Shown piece after piece: positions 1 to 6,513 of a stretch of DNA of 11,473 bases (the stretch's first letter is position 1; the number at the start of each line of letters is the position of its first letter). Source of the DNA: CAYUDP01 sp964443725 (lineage in GTDB: Bacteria > Patescibacteriota > Minisyncoccia > Phycocordibacterales > JAKFXT01); contig CAYUDP010000018.1 of the NCBI GenBank assembly GCA_964443725.1, positions 1 to 11,473 of the forward strand, given 5' to 3'. The notes beneath the pieces were generated by a model. That model did no database searches. It saw nothing but the letters and a program-made list of their open reading frames with translations, and was not told the origin of the DNA. The translations under genes and the position numbers were made by a program.

Positions 1-424
1 AAAGCCATCCGCTCTCTAGTCTATTTCAAAGACAAAGACGTAGTCTTGGTCTTTGACAATCTAGAAGCCTCAACCTCAACTCATCAGTGGGAGTGGAATA
101 TACACTCAGTAGATAAGATGACAATAAACCCAGACAACTCTCTTGTAATAGACAATGAAGGTATAAAACTCTGTGTCCAAGTAGTAGGATCTAACCCACT
201 CTCCCTAGTACAATCAAATAAATTTGATCCAGATCAGATAAGTGCATCACTTCTAGCTGATGCTGCCACAGATACTAATGCTTTTGATCCAGTATTAGGT
301 GGTGTGACAGAGTTTGCCCAGTGGCACGCCAGATACTACACACCAAGTGTTTACCAAACCTCTTTTGCCGCAGTACTTAAGATAAACTGTGATACTAATA
401 CTACTAACGTAGGATTAACCCAAA
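1..424 (+). repeat. Paralogous repeat copy A (matches 11050-11473)
   Basis: This 424-base segment aligns without gaps to 11050-11473 in the same reading frame. A hand count gives about 54 mismatches, or 87% identity. Only 8 of 141 codons change the amino acid (F/L, S/A, V/I, D/N, A/S, A/T, T/S, A/E). It is coding sequence duplicated within a gene family, not a mobile element; no terminal inverted repeats or transposase are seen. Confidence 0.95.
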
Positions 425-498
425 TAGACTCTCACACCTGGAGAGCTGTAGTTGATGGACAGACTATTACTTTCGATGGAACACAGATTGTGAGATAA
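1..498 (+). CDS. Heparinase II/III-like protein, C-terminal part (5' end outside window)
   Basis: The reading frame is open from base 1 and ends with TAA at 496-498, giving 165 visible residues. An internal TTG at 46 is not a credible start because the frame runs upstream without a break. The identity comes from the second copy at the window end: bases 1-424 align without gaps to 11050-11473, and in that copy the segment follows a heparinase II/III-like catalytic region. By family knowledge this part should be the C-terminal beta-sandwich of a polysaccharide-lyase-type protein. The fragment has no catalytic histidines of its own. It contains a PVLGG motif and ends in a beta-rich tail (about VVDGQTITFDGTQIVR). 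Codons favour A and C at third positions, unlike the T/G-rich genes that follow. Function of the whole protein is inferred; the paralogy is directly visible. Confidence 0.8.
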   Translation, partial: KAIRSLVYFKDKDVVLVFDNLEASTSTHQWEWNIHSVDKMTINPDNSLVIDNEGIKLCVQVVGSNPLSLVQSNKFDPDQISASLLADAATDTNAFDPVLGGVTEFAQWHARYYTPSVYQTSFAAVLKINCDTNTTNVGLTQIDSHTWRAVVDGQTITFDGTQIVR

Positions 499-504
499 GT
501 CCAT

Positions 505-532
505 TTGCAAAATATTTCTCCTAGACTAACAT
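505..532 (+). promoter_or_regulatory. Weak candidate promoter before rarA
   Basis: TTGCAA (505-510) and TAACAT (527-532) are 16 bases apart and each matches the sigma-70 consensus at 4 of 6 positions. A start about 7 bases after the -10 would fall at the rarA ATG, giving a leaderless message. This would fit the absence of any Shine-Dalgarno there. The match is weak and could be chance in AT-rich DNA. Confidence 0.25.
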
Positions 533-539
533 TTTAATA

Positions 540-1682
540 ATGCCTTTGTCTCACAGTAGAGAACCTTTAGCTTCTAGAGCTAGACCAAAAAGTCTAGACG
601 GTTTCGTTGGACAGGAACATTTAGTTGGGGATGGTAAACCACTTAAAGTTTCTATAGACAACAAAAATCTTTTCTCTTTTATCCTTTGGGGCCCACCCGG
701 TTGTGGTAAAACGACTTTGGCTAGGATTTATGCTAGTGCTCTTTCTGCTGATTTTTTTGAACTTTCCGCTGTGTCCGCTGGTAAAGAAGATATAAGGAAA
801 ATTATTAGTGTAAAGACAGATAATAGGAAAATTTTATTTTTAGATGAAATACATCGCTTTAACAAAGCCCAACAGGATTTCTTGTTACCATTTGTAGAGA
901 AGGGGGATATAACCCTTATAGGGGCAACAACAGAAAACCCATCATTTGAAGTTATATCAGCTTTGCTTTCAAGGTGTAGAGTCTTTACTCTACATGAATT
1001 GAGTCATAAAGAAATTATTGATGTTTTGCATAAAACTGAAATATCCATTAGTGATGAAGTTGCTCAGTTTATTTCTGATATCTCTATGGGTGATGCTAGA
1101 CAGGCTCTGACGATTCTACAAAACACTAGTGAACTCTATGGAAGTGTCGATGTAGAAAATATTAAAAAATTACTTGAAAATGGATACCTAAGATATGACA
1201 AGAAAGGAGAGGAACACTATAACGTAATAAGTGCGTTTATAAAAAGTATGCGGGCTTCTCAGGAAAATGCCGCAATATACTATCTTGCGAGAATGATTGA
1301 TGCTGGTGAGGATCCAAAATTTATAGCAAGAAGGATGGTGATATTTGCATCGGAAGATATAGGAGTTGCCCAGCCCACTGCACTTGTTGTCGCGAATGAA
1401 GTGTTTAGGGCTGTTGAAACGATTGGCTATCCTGAGTGTAGGATAAATTTGGCACATGGAGTTGTATACCTTTGTCAGTGTAAAAAGGATCGAAGGGCAT
1501 ATAATGCTATAGAGATGGCAATATCTGATGTAAAAAAATATGGGGCTCTTCCAGTGCCACTAAAGATAAGAAATGCTGTTACAAAACTTATGAAAGATAT
1601 GGATTATGGTAAGGATTATGAAATCTATGATGAGAAGGAATATTTACCAGAGAAGCTTAAAGGAAAAAAATATTTTAAATGA
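540..1682 (+). CDS. rarA: Replication-associated recombination protein A (RarA/MgsA), AAA+ ATPase
   Basis: This is a 380-residue cytosolic clamp-loader-like AAA+ ATPase. The family acts at stalled replication forks and ssDNA gaps with SSB and RecA. The Walker A motif GPPGCGKTT lies at residues 51-59 and Walker B ILFLDEIHRF at 98-107. Sensor 1 (GATTENPSFE) is at 128-137, an arginine-finger segment LLSRCR at 142-147, and sensor 2 is GDARQAL. The C-terminal half has the family's tetramerisation hallmarks: a KKGEEHYNVISAFIKSMR-type segment, an ARMIDAGEDPKFIARR-type segment and ASEDIG. It ends in the usual YLPEKLKGKKYF tail. It is somewhat shorter than E. coli RarA (about 447), but nothing essential is missing. 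The ATG at 540 has no Shine-Dalgarno and is placed where RarA N-termini normally begin (PLASRARPKSLDGFVGQEHL). Its stop overlaps the next gene by 4 bases. Confidence 0.95.
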   Translation: MPLSHSREPLASRARPKSLDGFVGQEHLVGDGKPLKVSIDNKNLFSFILWGPPGCGKTTLARIYASALSADFFELSAVSAGKEDIRKIISVKTDNRKILFLDEIHRFNKAQQDFLLPFVEKGDITLIGATTENPSFEVISALLSRCRVFTLHELSHKEIIDVLHKTEISISDEVAQFISDISMGDARQALTILQNTSELYGSVDVENIKKLLENGYLRYDKKGEEHYNVISAFIKSMRASQENAAIYYLARMIDAGEDPKFIARRMVIFASEDIGVAQPTALVVANEVFRAVETIGYPECRINLAHGVVYLCQCKKDRRAYNAIEMAISDVKKYGALPVPLKIRNAVTKLMKDMDYGKDYEIYDEKEYLPEKLKGKKYFK

Positions 1683-2563
1683 AATTCTTTTTGATGAAAA
1701 AGTCATACAGATTATATTTAATAGTTTATATATTTACATTTTTGTGGCCGGTTTCTGCTCTGGCTGAAATAACTGTTGGTCTTTCAGAAAAAAATATTTT
1801 GCAAGGCGAGCCTTTGTTAATTGAAGTGTCGGGCTTAAATAAAAATGAAAACATAGAGAAAGCCTATGTTTCGGGTTATAAGTTATATTTCAATGACTAT
1901 CTTGGTAAAAAGGTGGCTATATGGGGGGTTTCACTTGAATCTAGTGTGGGAGAGAAGAAAATATCAATAATACTTTCTTCTGGTAAAGAGATCGATTCTA
2001 CTTTTAATATTTTAAAAAGACAAAAAGAAGAAGCTCCATTATCTATACCAGAAAAACTGGGGGGAAATTCTAAGTCGTCAGCACAAAAATTGGTAAATAA
2101 TTTGGCTATTGAGAATCAGGTTATATCATCTGTTACTAATAAAGTCGGTACTACAAGTACTTATTGGGCCACTCCGTTTAGAGCTCCACTTTTAAGCCCA
2201 ACCATCACTGATCATTTTGGCTATATAAGAGATACTTCTGGCCAAAAGATTACCCATAAAGGGGTAGATTTTCATGCGGATAAAGGGACTCAAGTTTTAT
2301 CAATCAATAGGGGGATTGTAAGGCTGGCTAAAAAGTTCAAGATTTATGGAAATACTGTCATAGTCGATCATGGTAGTGGTGTGTATTCAATGTATATGCA
2401 CCTAAGTAAGATATCTGTAAATAAGGGGGAGTTGGTTGATGTTGGCCAAAAAGTAGGTTTGTCTGGTGATAGTGGCTATGCCGAGAGCCCCCATTTACAC
2501 CTGAGTGTAAGAGTCAACGGAAATTCCATTGATCCAGAAAAGTTTATAAATATGTTTAAGTAA
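1679..2563 (+). CDS. Secreted M23-family metallopeptidase (LytM/peptidoglycan endopeptidase type)
   Basis: This 294-residue protein has an N-terminal signal peptide: lysines, a hydrophobic stretch at about residues 12-24, and likely cleavage after SALA (A29/E30). An Ig-like beta domain lies at about 30-110 and a Ser/Lys-rich linker at about 111-160. The C-terminal LytM/M23 domain spans about 165-294. The zinc site looks complete: H193 and D197 in HKGVDFH, H241 in MHLS, and the HLH motif at H272/H274. Family members cut peptide cross-links in peptidoglycan or activate amidases, so this should act outside the cytoplasmic membrane in wall remodelling. The ATG at 1679 overlaps the rarA TGA (ATGA), which suggests translational coupling. 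Met6 at 1694 also gives a good signal peptide, so the exact start is uncertain. The AlkD-like gene follows after one base. Confidence 0.9.
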   Translation: MKFFLMKKSYRLYLIVYIFTFLWPVSALAEITVGLSEKNILQGEPLLIEVSGLNKNENIEKAYVSGYKLYFNDYLGKKVAIWGVSLESSVGEKKISIILSSGKEIDSTFNILKRQKEEAPLSIPEKLGGNSKSSAQKLVNNLAIENQVISSVTNKVGTTSTYWATPFRAPLLSPTITDHFGYIRDTSGQKITHKGVDFHADKGTQVLSINRGIVRLAKKFKIYGNTVIVDHGSGVYSMYMHLSKISVNKGELVDVGQKVGLSGDSGYAESPHLHLSVRVNGNSIDPEKFINMFK

Positions 2564-2564
2564 T

Positions 2565-3278
2565 ATGGATAAAAAGTTGACAGCAAGAATGGTTGAAGGT
2601 GAATTAAAAAAATCGGCAAAAAAAGAAAAAGTCAAAATCCTATCTTCCTTTTTCAAGACTGGTAAGGGTGAATATGGTGAGGGGGATATTTTTATTGGGG
2701 TTAACGTCCCAAGCCAAAGAAAAATTGCTTCTAAATATATTGGTTTAGGTTTTAATGAAATAAAAAAACTTTTGACAAGTAAAGTTCACGAGTTTAGGTT
2801 GACAGCACTTATTATTCTTCTGTTTAAATACAATAAATCGAAGGACGAAATTGGCAAAAAAAGGATTTTTGATTTTTATCTACGCAATAAGAAATATATA
2901 AATAATTGGGATCTAGTAGATATATCTTCTAGGGATATTGTTGGTGGGTATTTGTTCAATAAAGATAGAAGTATTATTTTAAGATTATCTAAATCTAAAA
3001 TAATTTGGGATAGAAGAATTGCTGTCATTTCAACATATTATTTTATAAAACAAGGTGAGTGTGATTTTACATTGAATCTGGTCAGTAATCTATTAAAAGA
3101 CAAAGAAGATCTAATGCATAAAGCTTGTGGTTGGATGTTGAGGGAGATTGGGAAAAAAGACGAGGAAAGATTAAGGTTTTTTTTGGATAAAAATGTCCAA
3201 AAAATGCCGAGAACAATGCTTCGTTATGCTATTGAGAGGTTTAAAGAAGGGGATCGTCATAGGTACCTCAGGATTTGA
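2565..3278 (+). CDS. AlkD-like DNA alkylation repair protein (HEAT-repeat DNA glycosylase)
   Basis: This 237-residue, lysine-rich, all-helical protein fits the DNA alkylation repair (AlkD) family. These HEAT-repeat glycosylases excise alkylated bases such as 3-methyl- and 7-methyl-purines without flipping the base. The signature region is conserved: NNWDLVD at 113-119 supplies a Trp (W115) and the catalytic-type Asp (D119). WDRRIAV at 148-154 supplies the DNA-contacting Arg, and HKACGWMLREIGK at 185-197 supplies the second Trp (W190). These match W109, D113, R148 and W187 of Bacillus cereus AlkD from memory of that enzyme. The N-terminal VPSQRKIA segment is also typical. It starts one base after the M23 stop and probably shares its transcript. 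It ends in TGA at 3276-3278. There is no signal peptide, so it should be cytosolic. Family assignment is firm; actual substrate is inferred. Confidence 0.9.
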   Translation: MDKKLTARMVEGELKKSAKKEKVKILSSFFKTGKGEYGEGDIFIGVNVPSQRKIASKYIGLGFNEIKKLLTSKVHEFRLTALIILLFKYNKSKDEIGKKRIFDFYLRNKKYINNWDLVDISSRDIVGGYLFNKDRSIILRLSKSKIIWDRRIAVISTYYFIKQGECDFTLNLVSNLLKDKEDLMHKACGWMLREIGKKDEERLRFFLDKNVQKMPRTMLRYAIERFKEGDRHRYLRI

Positions 3279-3322
3279 CTATTTTTATATAAATTATAAA
3301 TTGTAAGTTATCCGAGTTCTTG

Positions 3323-3329
3323 AAGGAGG
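3323..3329 (+). promoter_or_regulatory. Strong Shine-Dalgarno (AAGGAGG) fixing the start at 3334
   Basis: AAGGAGG sits 4 bases before the ATG at 3334. It is the only near-perfect Shine-Dalgarno in front of any gene in the window; the neighbours have weak ones or none. It fixes this start and supports the ORF as a real gene. Confidence 0.85.
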
Positions 3330-3333
3330 GGTC

Positions 3334-3675
3334 ATGAAACCGCTAGCATTGGCCTGGGAGGTGCACTCCTATGCCGCGGATGTGTTGTTGCGGGTGATGT
3401 TGGAACAGACCAGACAAAACGGAGGGAGGAGTTTCCCATGCGAAGAACACAATGGGCGGCAGTGCTATGTCCATCAGTTTTCCGTGGGGGGTGAAGAGGG
3501 CTATGGATACATGAGGGCCCTTATCAAACTTGCCATGTTAATGGAAGACGGCGAGTTCGCCAAGGAGAACTTCCTGGTTTATGTCGATAGAGGCCATGGG
3601 TTCGTCGAGTGGGATCTACTCGGCGACATGATTCAAAAAATCTGGATCGAACTTGCCAGAGTGGCTACCAATTAG
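3334..3675 (+). CDS. Orphan 113-residue protein in a GC-rich cassette
   Basis: I do not recognise this protein. It is 113 residues, probably soluble and cytosolic, mildly acidic, with no signal peptide or membrane segment. It has two cysteines (about C36 and C44), a Gly-rich stretch (SVGGEEGYGYM) and two probable helices: one near the N-terminus (LALAWEVHSYAADVLLRVMLEQ) and one at the C-terminus (DLLGDMIQKIWIELARVA). A perfect Shine-Dalgarno precedes it and an intrinsic terminator follows about 45 bases after the stop, so it looks like a single-gene unit. Base use differs sharply from its neighbours: GC-ending codons are common, and one hand-counted stretch (3421-3480) is 53% GC against about 35% just upstream. 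This suggests recent acquisition or unusual selection. That it is a true gene is well supported; its function is unknown. Confidence 0.75.
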   Translation: MKPLALAWEVHSYAADVLLRVMLEQTRQNGGRSFPCEEHNGRQCYVHQFSVGGEEGYGYMRALIKLAMLMEDGEFAKENFLVYVDRGHGFVEWDLLGDMIQKIWIELARVATN

Positions 3676-3718
3676 GCGAGAATTTGATCCCTGGGCCATG
3701 TCCTGGTTGGCCCCAAGC

Positions 3719-3742
3719 CCCCGGCTTTGTGCCGGGGTTTTT
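3719..3742 (+). terminator. Intrinsic terminator after the orphan ORF
   Basis: CCCCGGC (3719-3725), loop TTTGT and GCCGGGG (3731-3737) form a perfect 7-bp GC-rich stem followed by TTTTT (3738-3742). A second, weaker hairpin lies just before it: TGGGCC (3692-3697) pairs with GGCCCCA (3709-3715) with one bulged C. The terminator closes the 3323-3742 unit and separates it from the membrane-protein pair downstream. Confidence 0.9.
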
Positions 3743-3779
3743 ATATACAGAAATAACAGATAGAATTTATATATAGGAG

Positions 3780-3814
3780 CTTTTCGATGTAAAATATACT
3801 AGTCGAGCGAAAAG
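3780..3814 (+). promoter_or_regulatory. Candidate -10 box inside a 7-bp inverted repeat
   Basis: CTTTTCG (3780-3786) and CGAAAAG (3808-3814) are perfect inverted arms 21 bases apart. They enclose TATACT (3795-3800), a 5-of-6 match to a -10 box. No good -35 is seen. Transcription from here would give a leader of about 34 bases for the YjdF-like gene. The arms could be an operator for the membrane-protein/ATPase unit, but a 7-bp match in AT-rich DNA is not strong evidence. Confidence 0.35.
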
Positions 3815-3840
3815 AATCAGGAATTTTTATTTTTATAATT

Positions 3841-4437
3841 ATGAAGAATTGGTTTCCAAAATTTTTGTTTGCATTATATCTAGTTGAGTTTGTTGTTTGT
3901 GCTATTAATCCGTATTCTAGAGATGTTTGGTGGGTGGAAAATATTCCTATATTTACTATAGCCATACTGCTTGCGATTTTCTATGTAAGGGGAGTAGTGT
4001 TTTCCAATGTCTCGTATCTTCTTATGGGTATTTTATTATTCTGGCACACGATAGGGGGACATTATACTTTTGAAAGGGTTCCATTTGAATGGTTTAGTAA
4101 TCTTTTTGGTTTCGAAAGAAACATGTTTGATAGGGTGGGGCATTTTACTGTTGGATTTTATGCTTATCCAATAGCTGAGATTTTGTTTAGGAAGAATTTG
4201 GTGGCTAATAGATTTTTACTTTGGACTTACCCAGTCTTTGCTATAGCAACTGTGGCTATGAGTTACGAGCTTATAGAGTGGATTTATGCAGTGACAGCAG
4301 GCGATCCGTCTTCTGGTGTGGCTTTCTTGGGTAGTCAGGGGGATATATGGGATGCTCAGAAAGATATGTTGATGGACACATTGGGAGCTATATTTAGTGC
4401 TACGATTTTTCTACTATTTGTGAGAAGGGGAAAATAG
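3841..4437 (+). CDS. YjdF/DUF2238 family inner-membrane protein
   Basis: This 198-residue polytopic membrane protein has about five hydrophobic segments (near residues 5-23, 35-53, 57-75, 100-118, 125-150) and a C-terminal one at about 178-194. Conserved polar motifs typical of the YjdF/DUF2238 family sit at the membrane edges: HTIGGHYTF (69-77), FDRVGHF (96-102), SYELIEW (141-147) and FLGSQGDIWDAQKDM (162-176). The clustered His, Glu and Asp residues resemble a metal or substrate site, but the family's biochemical role is not established to my knowledge. It lies only 10 bases before the P-type ATPase gene and is almost certainly co-transcribed, suggesting a role connected with cation transport. 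The ATG at 3841 has only a distant AGGA upstream. No in-frame alternative start looks better. Confidence 0.88.
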   Translation: MKNWFPKFLFALYLVEFVVCAINPYSRDVWWVENIPIFTIAILLAIFYVRGVVFSNVSYLLMGILLFWHTIGGHYTFERVPFEWFSNLFGFERNMFDRVGHFTVGFYAYPIAEILFRKNLVANRFLLWTYPVFAIATVAMSYELIEWIYAVTAGDPSSGVAFLGSQGDIWDAQKDMLMDTLGAIFSATIFLLFVRRGK

Positions 4438-4447
4438 GTTTACAAAA

Positions 4448-6295
4448 ATGGATATAAAAAAAATAACAAGTTCTTTGAAGAGAGATTATGTTCTCGTGGT
4501 TGTAATGGCTCTAGGACTGTTCTTGTCTTATTTGGGTGATGAATACCATAAGGTTATTCTTTTGATTGCTCTCATTGGTGCATATCCGACTTTCTATTTT
4601 GTTTTTAAGGATTTGTTAGATAGGAAAATAACCATAGATACTTTCAACTTTTTTGTAGTTAGTGTTTCTTTGGTTTTGGGGGAAATTCAATCTGTCATAT
4701 TTATATCTCTAATGTTTGCCTGTGCCAGAATACTTGATGAGAGGACGGAGGCTAAGATGAGGCATGCTGTAGAACAATTACTTGCCCTTAAGCCAGAGAA
4801 AGCTTTCAGAGAAGTCGATGGGGTGGTGAGAGAAGTAAAAATATCAGAAGTAAAAGTCGGAGATGTCATAGTTATAGAAAATGGAGAATCTGTTCCTGTA
4901 GATGGAATAGTAATATTTGGATCGGCTTCAATAAATGAATCTTCGGTTACAGGAGAGTCGGTTCCCAAGGAGAAGATTGTTGGGGATCATGTATTGAGTG
5001 GTACAGTGAATGAATCTGGAATAATAAAAATTAGAGCTACAAAAGTCGGTGGGGATACAACTGTCGAAAGGATGATAAGAACAGTTGAAGAAGCAAGCAA
5101 ACACAAATCTCAAGTGGAAGAGACTGCAGATACTTTTGCAAAGATTTCTCTTCCGATTGTTATGGCACTTGGGGTTATTGTGTATTTCTTGACGAAAAAT
5201 ATCTCGATGATGGCAGCGATATTTTTGGTTGCTTGCGTTGATGATCTGGCTGTATCTATCCCACTTGCGGTTACAGCCGCACTAGGTATGTCTGCTAAAA
5301 GGGGGGTTGTTATAAAGGGCGGGAAATATGTATCTGCTCTTTCAAAAGTAGATACACTTGTTGTTGATAAAACAGGCACCCTCACCTATGGAACTTTCTC
5401 AGTCAAGGATGTTTATATGGAATTGAAAGTCCATGAAAAATTGTTTTGGAAATTGATCGGTTCTGCTGAAAAGTATTCTTCTCACCCAATAGCAAGAGCC
5501 CTACTCAAGGAGTCAATAAATAAAGTTGGTGAAATACCAGACCCCGATAAGACTGAAGTATTTGATGGCAGTGGAATAAAAGCCAAAGTTGGTAATGATG
5601 AGATTGCAATTGGGAACGAAAATCTGGCTCATATATACAAAGTTAAGTTATCTCATGATGTTTTTGATAAATTGAAAAAAGAGGGTGACAAACATGGTGA
5701 GACGACTGTTTTGGTGTTTTTGAATAAATCTTTTGCTGGAATGATTACGCTCTCGGATACTCCAAGGCCAGAGGCTAAGTTGGCAATAAGAGAACTTATA
5801 GATCTTGGTGTGAAAGATATTTATATGTTTACTGGGGATAATGAAAATGTTGCTAAGGATGTTTCTTCTAAACTTGGGATAAATCACTATAAATCAAAGA
5901 TGATGCCAGAGGATAAATTAACTGAACTTGAAAAACTTTCCCATAATCATGTCATTTGTATGGTGGGGGACGGTGTTAATGATACCCCGTCTTTAGCGAG
6001 GGCTGATGTTTCAATTGCGATAGGGAGTCGGGGCGTAGCGGCAGCCATTGAGACGGCGGACGTTGTACTTTTAAGAGATGATTTGAAGAGAATTCCTGAG
6101 GTAGTTAAACTATCGAAAAAGACAATATCAGTTATTCACGCGAATATGTTTATATGGGCGCTTAGTAATGTTTTAGGCTTTTCCCTTGTTTTGTTTGGAA
6201 TTATCGGTCCAGCTGGAGCGGCTTTCTACAATTTTGCGACAGATTTCCTGCCACTAATTAATTCCGCTAGGTTGTTTATTGGAAAAAGGGTCTAA
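4448..6295 (+). CDS. P-type ATPase, P1B (heavy-metal) architecture with altered transmembrane metal motif
   Basis: This 615-residue ATP-driven cation pump is complete. Actuator motif TGES is at 168-171, the phosphorylated Asp at D307 in DKTGTLT, and the P1B-type HP motif at H346-P347 (SSHPIARAL). TGDN lies at 462-465 and the hinge GDGVND at 507-512. Hydrophobic segments fit the eight-helix P1B plan: four before the actuator domain (about 13-96), two around 232-280, two at the C-terminus (about 562-610). There is no N-terminal CxxC or His-rich metal-binding domain. The main oddity is the ion-site helix: the usual CPC-x(6)-P becomes CVD-x(6)-P (C263, V264, D265, D266, P272). The last helix carries an Asp in FATDFLP. 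Substrate therefore cannot be assigned as Cu, Zn, Cd or Co; acidic residues suggest a harder divalent cation, which is inference. It follows the YjdF-like gene by 10 bases. Confidence 0.9.
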   Translation: MDIKKITSSLKRDYVLVVVMALGLFLSYLGDEYHKVILLIALIGAYPTFYFVFKDLLDRKITIDTFNFFVVSVSLVLGEIQSVIFISLMFACARILDERTEAKMRHAVEQLLALKPEKAFREVDGVVREVKISEVKVGDVIVIENGESVPVDGIVIFGSASINESSVTGESVPKEKIVGDHVLSGTVNESGIIKIRATKVGGDTTVERMIRTVEEASKHKSQVEETADTFAKISLPIVMALGVIVYFLTKNISMMAAIFLVACVDDLAVSIPLAVTAALGMSAKRGVVIKGGKYVSALSKVDTLVVDKTGTLTYGTFSVKDVYMELKVHEKLFWKLIGSAEKYSSHPIARALLKESINKVGEIPDPDKTEVFDGSGIKAKVGNDEIAIGNENLAHIYKVKLSHDVFDKLKKEGDKHGETTVLVFLNKSFAGMITLSDTPRPEAKLAIRELIDLGVKDIYMFTGDNENVAKDVSSKLGINHYKSKMMPEDKLTELEKLSHNHVICMVGDGVNDTPSLARADVSIAIGSRGVAAAIETADVVLLRDDLKRIPEVVKLSKKTISVIHANMFIWALSNVLGFSLVLFGIIGPAGAAFYNFATDFLPLINSARLFIGKRV

Positions 6296-6327
6296 AAGTA
6301 TAGGGACGCCCCAGTCCATTTGTTGTA

Positions 6328-6355
6328 TTGACAAAAAATACATAAGTGTTAGTAT
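6328..6355 (+). promoter_or_regulatory. Sigma-70-type promoter of the small RNA
   Basis: TTGACA (6328-6333) is a perfect -35 box, followed after 16 bases by TAGTAT (6350-6355), a 4-of-6 match to the -10. An overlapping TATACA (6353-6358) is an alternative. The predicted start is near 6362, two bases before the first paired base of the RNA fold, so promoter and RNA structure agree independently. Confidence 0.65.
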
Positions 6356-6361
6356 ACAGGT

Positions 6362-6479
6362 ATGTGTGCCCGCTTGCCCTGGTTTGGCAACCGACAGGGC
6401 CCGCCTTCACCTCCCTGAGGCGGAAATTGCACGCTGGACCTTGGTCGTTTTCCCCTTTACGGCCGGGGTCCTTTTTTTT
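6362..6479 (+). ncRNA. Structured small RNA with three-way junction and own terminator
   Basis: A transcript of about 118 nt is predicted from the promoter and terminator. By hand folding, P1 pairs 6364-6369 (GUGUGC) with 6429-6434 (GCACGC). P2 pairs 6376-6381 with 6395-6400 and 6382-6384 with 6389-6391, with a CGA bulge and UGGC loop. P3 pairs 6401-6406 (CCGCCU) with 6418-6423 (AGGCGG) around an 11-nt loop. P2 and P3 abut, so they could stack. The terminator hairpin follows immediately. The P3 loop holds UCACCUCC, identical to the 16S anti-Shine-Dalgarno core. The region is GC-rich in AT-rich surroundings. It lacks the SRP RNA core, is too short for 6S, tmRNA or RNase P, and matches no riboswitch core I recognise. 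A leader-attenuator role for the M3 peptidase gene is the main alternative. Confidence 0.7.
6436..6479 (+). terminator. 13-bp intrinsic terminator of the small RNA
   Basis: Bases 6436-6448 (GGACCUUGGUCGU) pair with 6459-6471 (ACGGCCGGGGUCC) over 13 positions including three G-U pairs. The loop is 10 bases (6449-6458), and eight T residues follow (6472-6479). It ends 34 bases before the M3 peptidase ATG. Confidence 0.92.
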
Positions 6480-6500
6480 GCTTGAAAAACGCATTTTGTA

Positions 6501-6506
6501 TATACT
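6501..6506 (+). promoter_or_regulatory. Candidate -10 box of the M3 peptidase gene
   Basis: TATACT lies 7 bases before the ATG at 6514, so transcription would begin at or next to the start codon and yield a leaderless message. No Shine-Dalgarno is present. A TTGAAA at 6482-6487 is too close (13 bases) to be a normal -35. Confidence 0.35.
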
Positions 6507-6513
6507 CAAGTCT

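Noticed and set aside
3275..3300. A promoter for the orphan ORF (TTGACT with TATAAA).
   Set aside because: The spacer is only 14 bases and the surrounding DNA is nearly all A/T, so the match is not convincing.
6362..6479. SRP RNA, 6S RNA, a tRNA or a SAM-type riboswitch (a GGCAACC stretch is present).
   Set aside because: The SRP GGAA-loop core is absent, length and fold do not fit 6S or tRNA, and the other conserved SAM-I core segments are missing around GGCAACC.
6279..6485. A 68-codon + strand ORF across the small RNA.
   Set aside because: It overlaps the ATPase end, has no ribosome binding site, and its sequence is explained by the RNA and terminator stems.
6346..6513. An N-terminal extension of the M3 peptidase from 6346 (717 residues in all).
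   Set aside because: These codons run through the structured RNA and its terminator and encode no M3-like sequence. The ATG at 6514 has a -10-like box upstream and gives the normal family length.
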